Shown: one piece after another, positions 51,262 through 59,755 of the stretch
How the letters are laid out: each line of letters opens with the position of its first letter
Numbering within the stretch: position 1 is the first letter of the stretch
Assembly (NCBI GenBank): GCA_964569695.1
Contig: CAZMUA010000012.1
Coordinates: 37,579 to 101,578, forward strand
DNA length: 64,000 nt
Direction: 5' to 3'
Source of the DNA: UBA8106 sp964569695
Lineage (GTDB): Bacteria > Acidobacteriota > Vicinamibacteria > Vicinamibacterales > UBA823
Made by a program: the position numbers and the translations under genes
The notes under the pieces: model-generated
Database searches by the model: none
Told to the model about the DNA's origin: nothing
The model's input: only the letters and a program-made list of their open reading frames with translations

Positions 51262-52587
51262 TTAAAGCCTAGCGTCCGCCGTTCCAGTAAGCTCAGCTTC
51301 CAGTTCCGTTTGATCACCTTCTTTGATCTCCCAAATGGAGACAAGTGGAAACAGTTTAGCGAAGACGATATAGAGCAGTGCAAAGCAAGCAAATTGGGCA
51401 GCTGTTAGAGCGATTTCAACTAATGCTGGACTATAAAGGCCACCATCATGCATGAACTCTGAACGCGGGTATGACGCCGAACTGATAACGATAATAAATC
51501 GCTCAAGCCACATACCTATGAGAACTGCGCACGACGCAATCACCGTGCCAATAATGGTTCGGGTCCGCTTGAATGAAAGGATGCAAAGGGGAATCACGAA
51601 GCAGCAAGTTATCATCGTCCAAAATGGCGTCGAAAACGCTCCTGACAGCCTCGAAGTCAAAACCGCAACTTCGTCGGGTTCATTTCCGTACCAGACAGTC
51701 ATATGCTCAGCAAACGTGAAGTACAGCCAGAGGCACGCCATCGTTAACATGAGTAGACCCAGGTTGTTGAAATGAATAGGTCTAAAAAATGGTTCGAGAT
51801 GAAACGCCTTGCGTAAAATGGCCATTGCAATAAGCAACGCTGCGATACCACTAAAGATGGCGCCGACCACAAAATACGGACCAAAGATCGCACTATGCCA
51901 CATAGGGACAAGGGTCATCGCAAACACCCAAGAAACAACCGTGTGCACAGATACGGCAATAGGAATGATGGCGACCGCCATAAACCCAATGGCTCGTTCA
52001 AGCAGTTTGTGTTGCTTCGGTGTCCCTTGCCAACCCAGCGATAACCACCTATACAACCATCGCAACCGAGGGCTCCGATCTCGTAATAACGCCAAATCAG
52101 GAATAAGCGGCAGATACAAATAGGTGATGCTGCCCATTAAGTACACCGATATACATGCAACATCCCAAATCAATGGTGACAACGGTTGTGGGTGAAGCAT
52201 CGGTATGTAGATTAACTCCGGTCGGCCCAGGTGCCAGAGGACGTTACTTGTGCCCATTAAGAGCGCAAACACAGTAATGGCTTCCGCTGCTCGTGTGATG
52301 GGGCGTCGCCATTCAGCGTCTGTTAGACGCAAGATTGCCGATATCAATGTTCCAGCATGACTGATTCCAATAAAGAAAACGTAGTTCGTGAGGTAGAGGC
52401 CCCAATAAACTGGCTGGTTCATGCCAGCAACAATCAGGCCCTCTTTCAACTGGTGAGCCCATTGGAAACCACCAAATGCAATGACCGCAAGCAACATAGC
52501 GACCACGACCCAGAGTGTCCGGCTAGTTTGAAAAACTGGCCGAAGCAGTGAATCTTCAATCGCTTGATTGCGGTCCAACGCTTCCAC
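51262..52587 (-). CDS. NrfD/PsrC-type membrane subunit (ActC-like)
   Basis: 441 residues with about ten membrane segments. The NrfD-type family is indicated by the N-terminal TM bundle (VVVAMLLAVIAFGGFQWAHQL), the first-helix motif VFFIGISHAGTLISAIL, and the HLGRPELIYIPML segment after helix 3. These proteins bind quinone and pass electrons to the iron-sulfur subunit, or conserve energy in complex-III-like CISM enzymes. The start is GTG at 52587, supported by AAGGAAGGGG upstream; it overlaps the iron-sulfur gene by 32 bases, so translation is coupled. It is the only integral membrane subunit of the five-gene unit. Confidence 0.92.
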   Translation of the reverse strand: MEALDRNQAIEDSLLRPVFQTSRTLWVVVAMLLAVIAFGGFQWAHQLKEGLIVAGMNQPVYWGLYLTNYVFFIGISHAGTLISAILRLTDAEWRRPITRAAEAITVFALLMGTSNVLWHLGRPELIYIPMLHPQPLSPLIWDVACISVYLMGSITYLYLPLIPDLALLRDRSPRLRWLYRWLSLGWQGTPKQHKLLERAIGFMAVAIIPIAVSVHTVVSWVFAMTLVPMWHSAIFGPYFVVGAIFSGIAALLIAMAILRKAFHLEPFFRPIHFNNLGLLMLTMACLWLYFTFAEHMTVWYGNEPDEVAVLTSRLSGAFSTPFWTMITCCFVIPLCILSFKRTRTIIGTVIASCAVLIGMWLERFIIVISSASYPRSEFMHDGGLYSPALVEIALTAAQFACFALLYIVFAKLFPLVSIWEIKEGDQTELEAELTGTADARL

Positions 52588-53272
52588 GCCAATCCCCTTC
52601 CTTGAGGTAAAACACCCGCGGCCCGGTACCTAGCTCTTCGAGTGGACGTTCCGCACGCGGGCTCTCAGATAGTTTCGAGACCGCACTTTCCGGATCATCG
52701 AGATCTCCAAAAACTATCGCCTCAGCCGAGCACGCCTGCGCACATGCTGGTTGTACGTCGCCGTCAGCTATCGGTCGATCGTCTTCTCGCGCTTCATCTT
52801 TCGCACGGCGGATTCGCTGCACACAGAAAGTGCATTTTTCCATGATGCCTTTCCACCGGACTGCGACATCTGGATTTATGGTCTGCTCAAGCGGCGCATC
52901 CCACTTAGGTGTCCCCCAATTAAAGTAACGCACGGTATAGGGGCACGCTTGGGCACAGGCGCGTGTACCGATGCACCGTGGATGTATCTGTGCGTTGAGC
53001 CCTTCCGGGTTTTCATAGGTCGCAGAAACGGGACAAACACTGACGCAAGGAGCATCGTCACAGTGCACACAGAGCACCGGCACAAAGCGAGTCCGGACGT
53101 TAGGAAATTCACCTTCAACGTGTCGCTCGACTCTCATCCACTCAACCGCTCTCCCAATAGCAGCCTGTTCTGGACCAGCGGGAGCGACATTGTTTTCAGT
53201 CCGGCAAGCAACCACACATGCTTCACATCCGTTACATCGATCTAGGTCAATCGCCATCCCCCAAGTCGGCAT
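52556..53272 (-). CDS. Ferredoxin-like subunit with four Fe-S cluster sites (one Cys-to-Thr)
   Basis: 238 residues. Four cysteine-rich sites are visible: Cys13/16/19/23, Cys66/69/74/78, a site Cys98-Thr101-Cys104-Cys108 and Cys145/148/175/179. The third site reads CIGTRACAQACPY where the usual fourth cysteine is Thr. The same change occurs in the iron-sulfur part of ActB of alternative complex III, where one cluster is a [3Fe-4S], so this site probably holds a 3Fe-4S. It has no signal peptide and should be exported with the molybdopterin subunit. It starts two bases after that gene ends. Confidence 0.93.
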   Translation of the reverse strand: MPTWGMAIDLDRCNGCEACVVACRTENNVAPAGPEQAAIGRAVEWMRVERHVEGEFPNVRTRFVPVLCVHCDDAPCVSVCPVSATYENPEGLNAQIHPRCIGTRACAQACPYTVRYFNWGTPKWDAPLEQTINPDVAVRWKGIMEKCTFCVQRIRRAKDEAREDDRPIADGDVQPACAQACSAEAIVFGDLDDPESAVSKLSESPRAERPLEELGTGPRVFYLKEGDWRGSVGPQSSD

Positions 53273-53274
53273 GA

Positions 53275-55479
53275 TTAGCTTGTCTCCTCAATTCTTGTCA
53301 CTCGCACAGTTGTCGCCTGGAGCGGCATTTCAAACAAGTCACTGCCGGTGGTGGCGTGCAACAGTGAAAACGGATTGACACCACGACCGCGCGCGTACCG
53401 GCCGTATTCACCGTGCCCTTGACCTGCAGAAAGCGCCACAACGTCAGGTCTTAAACCTTGTGTTACCTGTGCTCTTCCCCGAAGACTGCCCGTATCAGAG
53501 GTAATCTCTACAAGATCGCCGTCAGAAATGTTTAATTCGGAGGCAGTAGACGCATTTAATTCCACAACAGAACCCCATCGGACGCTTGTCATAGGGTCAG
53601 CCAGTTCCTGTAGAAACGGCAGGTGAGCACTGCGTCCATCACCGAAGGCCGTCGAAGGGTAAACGTGTAACATAAACTGCGACGTATCTCCTGTGGCAGT
53701 CATATCCAAGCCGATTGATTCAAGTGCAGGGAGTTCGAAGTGATACAGTCCATCCGATGTCAGACAGTCCGCGTTTAAAGCGACATCCTCGTCCCACCAC
53801 CCACCGGCAGCCAGCGCTCGAGTCCAAAACCGCCGCTCGGTCGATTCTGCAACAGAACCACGAGAGGCCGCATGCAACCCAGACCATGCTGCCCGAAGTG
53901 CCTCCTCATAAGAGGCCCAAGGGAAAGCCTCGGCAACCGTTCCTCCTAATCCTTCCGCAACTCGTAGGAGGACGTCAGGCATCGACATTGTGTCGTACAG
54001 TGGGCGACTGAACATTGGTGCCGACAAAGTGGCCACAGGAATGCCAACACTTGGTGATGGAACATCGTCATCAAAACGTTCGAACGGTGTAGATTCCGGC
54101 AAGATAAGGTCGGCCATCTGAGCCGTGTCGTCAACGAATGAGGTAAAACATGCAACGAATGGAATCTCGGAAAGGAGGCTATCAAGCCCCGCCGATGAAG
54201 GCAGTGTGTGTACTGGATTCGTGTCCGAGATTAGCAAGGCTCGAATACTCGACGAAGCGTCGCTCTCTTTGGTTAGGTTAGCGAACAGCGCTTCTGGCTC
54301 TGGCACAACCGTTTCCAGTGACGGCCACTCTGAGAAGGGTGGATCTTGGTTAAAAAAGATTCCACCTTTCTTGCCAAAGCCCCCGAGTAGGGCATTCAGA
54401 TGATCCACAGCAACAGCGGTACCGAGTCCCGTTAGACCAGTGACCGCAGCATCGCCGGCAACAACAATCGTCGGACCATGCATCGCCATTTCAGTCGCAA
54501 CGCGTTCTAACGTTTCAACTGACACCCCTGCCATTCCTGCAACAAGTTCTGGATCAAAATCAGCCAACACCCGAGTACGAAATTCTTCAAAACCGTTTGT
54601 GCGATTCTCAATGAAACTTGTGTCGTATAGTTCATCCCGTAAGATCACATGCGCCAAAGCCAATACCAAAGACGCTTCACTCCCGGGTCGTGCTGGTAAC
54701 CATTCATCGGCTGCGGCTGCGGTGGTAGACAAACGTGGCTGAACAGCAACCAGTTTGCCCCGTCTCCCAGGACGTCCTTGACGAAGATGTCCAACGCCAC
54801 GACCAAATCGGACGGGCGAACGAGAAGCATCGAGGACCGACGCCCCAATGGTCACAAGATAGTTCGCGTTTTCGAGATCATAGGCAAAAAATTCTTCGAC
54901 GCCTGTAGTTAATGCATGCGCACGGAGTACTGCACCGTCACCGAACGGTTCATGCACCAAATGGCGGGTTGCTTCGAACATTGAGGTAAAACGTCGAACC
55001 ATATCAAGACGATGTCCACGCAAGGCACCGGTTAGAAAGGCAAGCGTATTATTAGGAACCGCTTGAACGGCAGCCAGCTCGGAGACCAGTCGTTCAATCG
55101 CATCATCCCAAGAAACGTTACGCCATTGACCCGCACCACGGGCACCTTCTCGAATTAGTGGTCCACGAACTCGGTCTGGGTGGTACATCGCCTGCGGCAG
55201 TGCCTGACCACGAACACAACTGGACCCACGAGAAATCGGATGCGCCGGATTGCCTTCGACCTTCACCAGGCGCCCATCAATCTTTCGTGCCAATAGCCCA
55301 CAGCCACCAGGACATTCAACACAATTGGTCGGGTGAAATTCCTCAACTCCAGGAATGAACTCTTCCTCTGGAATGAGGATTGGAATAATCTGATCAGAAC
55401 CCGGTGGTGCACACGCATCAAAGAGCACCCCGGCCGTCCCAGTTACAACCGTATTCTTTATAAAATCTCGTCGTTTCAT
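53275..55479 (-). CDS. Molybdopterin oxidoreductase-family subunit (ActB1/QrcB-like), Tat-exported
   Basis: 734 residues. The Tat signal is RRDF (3-6) followed by a hydrophobic stretch. An N-terminal iron-sulfur motif is visible as Cys53, Cys56, Cys60 and Cys88 (C-x2-C-x3-C ... C). The long molybdopterin-binding body and C-terminal domain (about 620-730) follow. In alternative complex III the equivalent ActB part lacks molybdenum, so whether this subunit binds a cofactor cannot be told. No clear Cys, Ser or Sec molybdenum ligand could be assigned. The ATG overlaps the cytochrome gene stop (ATGA). It is followed by the ferredoxin-like gene. Confidence 0.9.
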   Translation of the reverse strand: MKRRDFIKNTVVTGTAGVLFDACAPPGSDQIIPILIPEEEFIPGVEEFHPTNCVECPGGCGLLARKIDGRLVKVEGNPAHPISRGSSCVRGQALPQAMYHPDRVRGPLIREGARGAGQWRNVSWDDAIERLVSELAAVQAVPNNTLAFLTGALRGHRLDMVRRFTSMFEATRHLVHEPFGDGAVLRAHALTTGVEEFFAYDLENANYLVTIGASVLDASRSPVRFGRGVGHLRQGRPGRRGKLVAVQPRLSTTAAAADEWLPARPGSEASLVLALAHVILRDELYDTSFIENRTNGFEEFRTRVLADFDPELVAGMAGVSVETLERVATEMAMHGPTIVVAGDAAVTGLTGLGTAVAVDHLNALLGGFGKKGGIFFNQDPPFSEWPSLETVVPEPEALFANLTKESDASSSIRALLISDTNPVHTLPSSAGLDSLLSEIPFVACFTSFVDDTAQMADLILPESTPFERFDDDVPSPSVGIPVATLSAPMFSRPLYDTMSMPDVLLRVAEGLGGTVAEAFPWASYEEALRAAWSGLHAASRGSVAESTERRFWTRALAAGGWWDEDVALNADCLTSDGLYHFELPALESIGLDMTATGDTSQFMLHVYPSTAFGDGRSAHLPFLQELADPMTSVRWGSVVELNASTASELNISDGDLVEITSDTGSLRGRAQVTQGLRPDVVALSAGQGHGEYGRYARGRGVNPFSLLHATTGSDLFEMPLQATTVRVTRIEETS

Positions 55480-55985
55480 TTATGACACGTCACGCAATCC
55501 ACTGAGGCCGCTTGTTCCTCGTGGCAAGTCATACACCAATCCATGTTATAGACCATATGCTGCACGGCTCGATCACTGGTGCCAATGTCACCGTGGCAAG
55601 TTTGACATTCAATCTCCGCACGCACGTGCCATTTGTGGCTGAAATGGGTGTACTTGGGAAGCTCGTAAAGCCGAACCCAGGGAATTTCTATTCCGGCATC
55701 GGCGAACTCGAATATTTTTTCAAGATCGGCAGTGGGCTCTTCCTCGAACATTAGTGAATGACAGTCGACACACGTTGCAACAGGAGGAATCCCAGCTACG
55801 TCATAATCCTCGTAATAATCATGACAATAGGAACAATCGATTTGATTTTCAACGTGTATCCGATGAGAAAATGCAATGGGCTGGTCCGGACTTGCCCCGG
55901 CTTTGGAACACCCTGTAAATAAAATGCAACCCAGCAGCAGGATGAGGCTGGGCAACAACTGACGTGTTGAATATTCCCGTGTCAT
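55476..55985 (-). CDS. Pentaheme cytochrome c lipoprotein (ActA/QrcA-like)
   Basis: About 169 residues. A lipoprotein signal ends in LFTGC (22-26). Five CxxCH heme sites follow: CSYCH (51-55), CVDCH (72-76), CQTCH (127-131), CMTCH (151-155) and CVTCH (164-168). The number and the SHxxH spacing (HSHRIHVE and FSHKWHVR) match the ActA/QrcA type of c7-like cytochromes. ActA of alternative complex III is likewise a pentaheme. A longer in-frame start at 56165 would add about 60 residues, with no signal at its N-terminus. It begins the five-gene unit; its stop overlaps the next start. Confidence 0.92.
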   Translation of the reverse strand: MTREYSTRQLLPSLILLLGCILFTGCSKAGASPDQPIAFSHRIHVENQIDCSYCHDYYEDYDVAGIPPVATCVDCHSLMFEEEPTADLEKIFEFADAGIEIPWVRLYELPKYTHFSHKWHVRAEIECQTCHGDIGTSDRAVQHMVYNMDWCMTCHEEQAASVDCVTCHK

Positions 55986-56131
55986 TGAGCCGTTAACTAC
56001 ACTTCCAGATATTGCTACCGCTATGGCTCTTCCAAGCCGGCCGATGCAGTATTGATGAAGGACCTTACAACACTTACCGTTAAAACTTAATAAAAATTCA
56101 TTGCTACGCGATTTGTTGCGAACGATAAAAG

Positions 56132-56326
56132 TTAAGCTGGACAGACCATGTCTTGGCCACAGCACTGGGGTGACTTGACCATTCCATGCCCATCAGGACA
56201 CTTGGACACATGCACGGACGATCCATCATCCAATGTCACTGTGTCGTGAGCAAGTTCCTTCCCACAGGTCCCACAGGTCATGGTTCCAACGCTCATGCCA
56301 CATTTTTCGCAAGTATAGGCTGCCAT
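56132..56326 (-). CDS. Small zinc-ribbon-like protein
   Basis: 64 residues with several metal-binding pairs: CEKCG (about 6-10), CGTCG (18-22), a Cys in KCPDGHG (about 43) and QCCGQ plus a final Cys (about 54-62). It looks like one or two zinc ribbons or a rubredoxin-like metal centre. I do not recognise a named family. The ATG has GGGGAG nine bases upstream. It reads left and lies upstream of the pentaheme gene, separated by about 150 bases, so a functional link to the respiratory complex is possible but unproven. Confidence 0.7.
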   Translation of the reverse strand: MAAYTCEKCGMSVGTMTCGTCGKELAHDTVTLDDGSSVHVSKCPDGHGMVKSPQCCGQDMVCPA

Positions 56327-56433
56327 TTCTTCATTCTCCCCTTGTTACACGACTGAACAACACTCGCCTTTTTCAACGAATCCATTTTTCACTAGCTGTC
56401 ACAAGTAAAACATGCATGGGATGTACACCTATT

Positions 56434-56508
56434 TGGCTCCTCAGGCTGGACTCGAACCAGCAACCCTCCGGTTAACAGCCGGATGCTCTACCATTGAGCT
56501 ACTGAGGA
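56434..56508 (-). tRNA. tRNA-Asn (anticodon GTT)
   Basis: The full cloverleaf reads on the minus strand: acceptor TCCTCAG paired with CTGAGGA, anticodon arm TCCGG-CTGTTAA-CCGGA, T arm GCTGG-TTCGAGT-CCAGC, and an encoded CCA (56434-56436). Without CCA it is 72 nt. An anticodon of GTT decodes Asn. Confidence 0.95.
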
Positions 56509-56530
56509 TCGTAATTCTTAGTCTTCACAC

Positions 56531-56536
56531 ATTATA
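56531..56536 (-). promoter_or_regulatory. -10-like TATAAT upstream of tRNA-Asn
   Basis: On the minus strand TATAAT lies 22 bases ahead of the mature 5' end, so transcription could start about 16 bases before the tRNA. No good -35 hexamer is found at 16-18 bases, so confidence is limited. Confidence 0.35.
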
Positions 56537-56598
56537 AAGCGTGTGTGGCACTAAAGTGTGCATGGTAACGGAACCCGCAAGGTACCGTCAAACGATAC

Positions 56599-57219
56599 TC
56601 ACTTCTTCTGTTTCTTATGCTTACCAGTACTTGTCTTCCTCAACTGCACAAAAACTCCAAGGAGGCTCAAACCGAGCCAGGCGAACAAGACTTCCCGTTC
56701 CGCCGAAATACCTTCGGGTGGATATAACGTCCATGCCTCAAAACTGCCAAGAGCCTCCGTAAGATTGACATGTCCCAAAAGTGCAAGCACCGCAACAAGG
56801 CTGAGCAAAGCCCCCGTAAAGGATGTACCGATAATAATTACAACCCGTTGAAACACCAGTGCCGTGAAGACACCGACGATGGCCATCAATATAATGACCA
56901 GAAGGTGAGGATCGTCTGATCGTTGAGTCCAAACTAAATGGACAGCCAGCACTCCAAGGCCGGCGCCTGCAACGGCCACTCCTACAAAGTAGACAGCAAG
57001 GAATAGTGCAGCGCCAATGAGGCCACCGATGATGGCAGCGGTAATTGCCATCCAAGTTTCTGGAAAGGACATCTGATTAACAAAGACGGCACCTGCAACT
57101 AAACCGTAGCCCAGGAGTATAAAACGGAACAACCGGTACCCAAGGAAGCAGGCCAAAAACCCACCGCCGAGTAGTATGATGGCCACGGGCATCTGGAAAG
57201 TATCAGGAAACATTGCCAT
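56599..57219 (-). CDS. DUF4203-like membrane protein
   Basis: 206 residues with about six membrane segments (near 10-32, 36-52, 60-80, 83-100, 110-130 and 136-155), and a short basic tail (KHKKQKK). GGFLACFLGYRLFRFILLG and FPETWMAITAAIIGGLIGAAL are typical of the DUF4203/TMEM198 type family. No catalytic residues are seen and its function is unknown. It reads left. The intergenic hairpin at 57239-57280 lies 20 bases ahead of its start. Confidence 0.65.
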   Translation of the reverse strand: MAMFPDTFQMPVAIILLGGGFLACFLGYRLFRFILLGYGLVAGAVFVNQMSFPETWMAITAAIIGGLIGAALFLAVYFVGVAVAGAGLGVLAVHLVWTQRSDDPHLLVIILMAIVGVFTALVFQRVVIIIGTSFTGALLSLVAVLALLGHVNLTEALGSFEAWTLYPPEGISAEREVLFAWLGLSLLGVFVQLRKTSTGKHKKQKK

Positions 57220-57238
57220 AGATTATGTAAGGGTAATG

Positions 57239-57280
57239 CACCCAGTCGCAAGCAGATGTCTTGCAGAGCGAAACTGGGTG
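57239..57280. repeat. Imperfect hairpin-forming inverted repeat in the divergent intergenic region
   Basis: CACCCAGT (57239-57246) pairs with ACTGGGTG (57273-57280) over a perfect 8 bp. Inside it GCAAG (57248-57252) pairs with CTTGC (57260-57264). The two stems are separated by a short asymmetric loop. It lies between the starts of two divergent genes, immediately beside overlapping -10-like sites (TATAAA on the plus strand at 57283-57288, TATAAT on the minus strand at 57281-57286). Confidence 0.45.
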
Positions 57281-57332
57281 ATTATAAATATTCCGTCGTC
57301 TTACATGATGAACTAAACGCAGCCATCCTGAG

Positions 57333-59105
57333 ATGACTCCCTCGAATATTTTGGCATATTTAAGACGAACATTGCCGTTTCGGACGCTCGTCGTTCTACT
57401 AGGGCTCGGCCTCTTTATTTTCATAGTGCGCCAAGCAGGCACTGCTGATATTTACTCCGGCATCGCCAATGTCGGGTGGGGATTCGCGGTCATCCTTGCA
57501 CTCGCCGGACTCAGATACACGCTACGCACATTATCCTGGATGCACTGTTTTAATGGGCCACGCCAGTTATCCTTCACACAGGCATTTCCTGCAATTCTCG
57601 CCGGTGATGCGGTCGGAAATATTACACCACTCGGCCTGTTGGCAAGTGAACCCACCAAGGTTTTCCTCGCGGCTGATAGAAATATGCTAGGAACAGCAAC
57701 CGCAGCACTCGCGGTGGAAAATTTCCTTTACTCTCTGTCAGTGGGAGTAATGTTCGCACTTGGATTTGGAGCGGCTTTGATTCAATTTGAGGCGCCACCA
57801 ACCTTATGGATTATGGGCGGCGCAACACTCATTCTCTTACTCTTCATCTTAACCGCGACCCACAGCATCCTCTGGAAGCGGGTCCTAATCGCTGAACCCG
57901 CCCTAAACTGGTCAGCGCGATATCTACCACAAAAAAAATGGCTCGATTTGTGGCTTTCACGCCTAAAAGCATTTGAAGTACGAATACATGATCTGTATCC
58001 GAGAAGTTGGACCGGAGTTATTACTCTAACGTTGTTATATGCGCTATTCCACATCGCTGCGGTCGCTGAAGTCGCAGTCGCCCTAGCACTTATCACGGGC
58101 GAAACCCCAACCTGGCTTGACGCCCTACTATTAGAAACGGCGAATCGCTTTATCACTATTTTATTTAAATTTGTGCCTCTCAGAATCGGTATCGACGAGG
58201 CTGGCACGGGAGCCTTCGCTGGCCTACTCGCCTTCGGTGCAACCGTTGGTGTCACCCTAGCAATCGTCAGGAAAGCCCGGCTCGTGTTCTGGTTCGCAAT
58301 CGGCATTGCCTGTCTAACCCGTTACGGTTTATCAATGCGTACTTTTATCGACACGATTAAGAACGAGCCACCTTTGCAACCAAAACAATCTTCCGCAGAT
58401 GCAGTGATCGCGATTATGGCTCGCTCGCCCCAAGCTGATATTCATAAGGTCAAGACGAGACTTTCTGGTATGGTCCCGAACCTTCGCGATCGACTGGAGC
58501 TCTACACGGCCTTTCTCATGGACAGCGTGCGGGCCTGTCGCAAACTGACCGGCGTGTCCACCTGCATTGCCTACACACCAGAAGGTGGTTCCACAGGCTT
58601 CGATCAACTTGACATCCATGTTGATCAGTTCCTAGAGCAACGAGGCAGGACACTTGGCGAGCGAGAACGCAATGTGTTTCACACTTTATTCGAGCAGGGA
58701 TTTCAACACGTCGTGATTATCGGATCCGATCTGCCAACACTACCGTCAAGTCATCTAACTGAAGCGTTTGACCAGTTAAAAGAGTCGAACACAATGGTGA
58801 TCGGTCCCGCAGAAGACGGCGGTTATTATCTGCTGGGACTCACCGTCCCTGCCTCTACCCAAGCACTTCCGGATTTATTCACAAACATTCGCTGGAGCAC
58901 ACCATGGACGATGGACGACACTATAGCCGCAGCGACACGATACGGGTTACGTGTACACACTCTGACGGCTTGGTATGACATAGATGACGACATATCCTTA
59001 CGGCGGTTGCGCAAGGATCTCGCGGACCCCATGAACACCGTGCAAGCGCCAGCCACCACAGCAATCCTGAATCGCCTCTTTGGATTGGCGAAGTCAACGT
59101 CTTAA
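57333..59105 (+). CDS. Flippase-like (UPF0104) membrane domain fused to a DUF2064-type glycosyltransferase A domain
   Basis: 590 residues in one frame. The N-terminal 335 residues have about eight membrane segments of the lysylphosphatidylglycerol-flippase/UPF0104 type (SWMHCFNGPRQLSF, PAILAGDAVGNITPLGLLASEP, RIGIDEAGTGAF). The C-terminal part (about 360-585) is a GT-A domain of the rSAM/selenodomain-associated transferase 1 (DUF2064) type, with ADAVIAIMARSP...VKTRL, VVIIGSDLPTLPSSHL and IGPAEDGGYYLLGL, the last being the nucleotide-sugar region. The two are usually separate genes; here a single chain could couple sugar transfer to lipid movement, which is inference. A weak promoter (TTGCAG/TATAAA) overlaps the hairpin. 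Confidence 0.8.
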   Translation: MTPSNILAYLRRTLPFRTLVVLLGLGLFIFIVRQAGTADIYSGIANVGWGFAVILALAGLRYTLRTLSWMHCFNGPRQLSFTQAFPAILAGDAVGNITPLGLLASEPTKVFLAADRNMLGTATAALAVENFLYSLSVGVMFALGFGAALIQFEAPPTLWIMGGATLILLLFILTATHSILWKRVLIAEPALNWSARYLPQKKWLDLWLSRLKAFEVRIHDLYPRSWTGVITLTLLYALFHIAAVAEVAVALALITGETPTWLDALLLETANRFITILFKFVPLRIGIDEAGTGAFAGLLAFGATVGVTLAIVRKARLVFWFAIGIACLTRYGLSMRTFIDTIKNEPPLQPKQSSADAVIAIMARSPQADIHKVKTRLSGMVPNLRDRLELYTAFLMDSVRACRKLTGVSTCIAYTPEGGSTGFDQLDIHVDQFLEQRGRTLGERERNVFHTLFEQGFQHVVIIGSDLPTLPSSHLTEAFDQLKESNTMVIGPAEDGGYYLLGLTVPASTQALPDLFTNIRWSTPWTMDDTIAAATRYGLRVHTLTAWYDIDDDISLRRLRKDLADPMNTVQAPATTAILNRLFGLAKSTS

Positions 59106-59158
59106 TTCTTGATTTCCGCAGTTACAGCAGAACACTACCTGCTATCCCAGGATGTCTG

Positions 59159-59755
59159 TCAAAAATCGCGTCTTCCCTCAAGCGCCTTGTGCATTGTCAC
59201 TTCGTCCGCATACTCCAGATCGCTACCAACGGGGACACCCATCGCAATCCTGGTCACGCGGACATCGAGTGATTTAAGCAACTTGGCGAGGTAGATAGCA
59301 GTTGCTTCTCCTTCAACATTCGGATTGGTAGCTAGGATCACTTCATCGACCTGATGGTCACTAACCCGCGCTAAGAGTTCCTTCACTTTCAAGTCATCAG
59401 GCCCTACGCCCTGAAGTGGTGATAACGCACCCATCAGTACATGGTATGTACCATTAAAATCTCTTGTTTTCTCAACAGTCGACACATTATGGGGCTCTTC
59501 CACCACGCAAATGAGACGCGTGTCGCGATCCGAATCGGTGCAAAATCGACACGGCTCAACGTCGGTGATATTACTGCAAATGGAACAGTACGTTATTTGA
59601 TCCTTCACCTGACGAAGAGCCTCACACAACTGCTCAACGTCATCACGTGGATGTTTGAGAATGTGAAACGCCAACCGTTGCGCACCTTTCACGCCGATGC
59701 CTGGCAACCGTTGAAGCTGTTCAATCAACACCGCGAGGGGAGCGAGTTCAATCAT
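59159..59755 (-). CDS. recR: Recombination protein RecR
   Basis: 198 residues. It works with RecF/RecO in gap repair. The N-terminal HhH (LQRLPGIGVKGAQRLAFHIL), the zinc finger CSICSNITDVEPCRFC (Cys-x2-Cys ... Cys-x2-Cys) and the Toprim region (ICVVEEPHNV, ...VIGA-like PNVEGEATA) are all present. The ATG overlaps the ybaB stop (ATGA), so they are coupled. It is the last gene of dnaX-ybaB-recR. Confidence 0.96.
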   Translation of the reverse strand: MIELAPLAVLIEQLQRLPGIGVKGAQRLAFHILKHPRDDVEQLCEALRQVKDQITYCSICSNITDVEPCRFCTDSDRDTRLICVVEEPHNVSTVEKTRDFNGTYHVLMGALSPLQGVGPDDLKVKELLARVSDHQVDEVILATNPNVEGEATAIYLAKLLKSLDVRVTRIAMGVPVGSDLEYADEVTMHKALEGRRDF

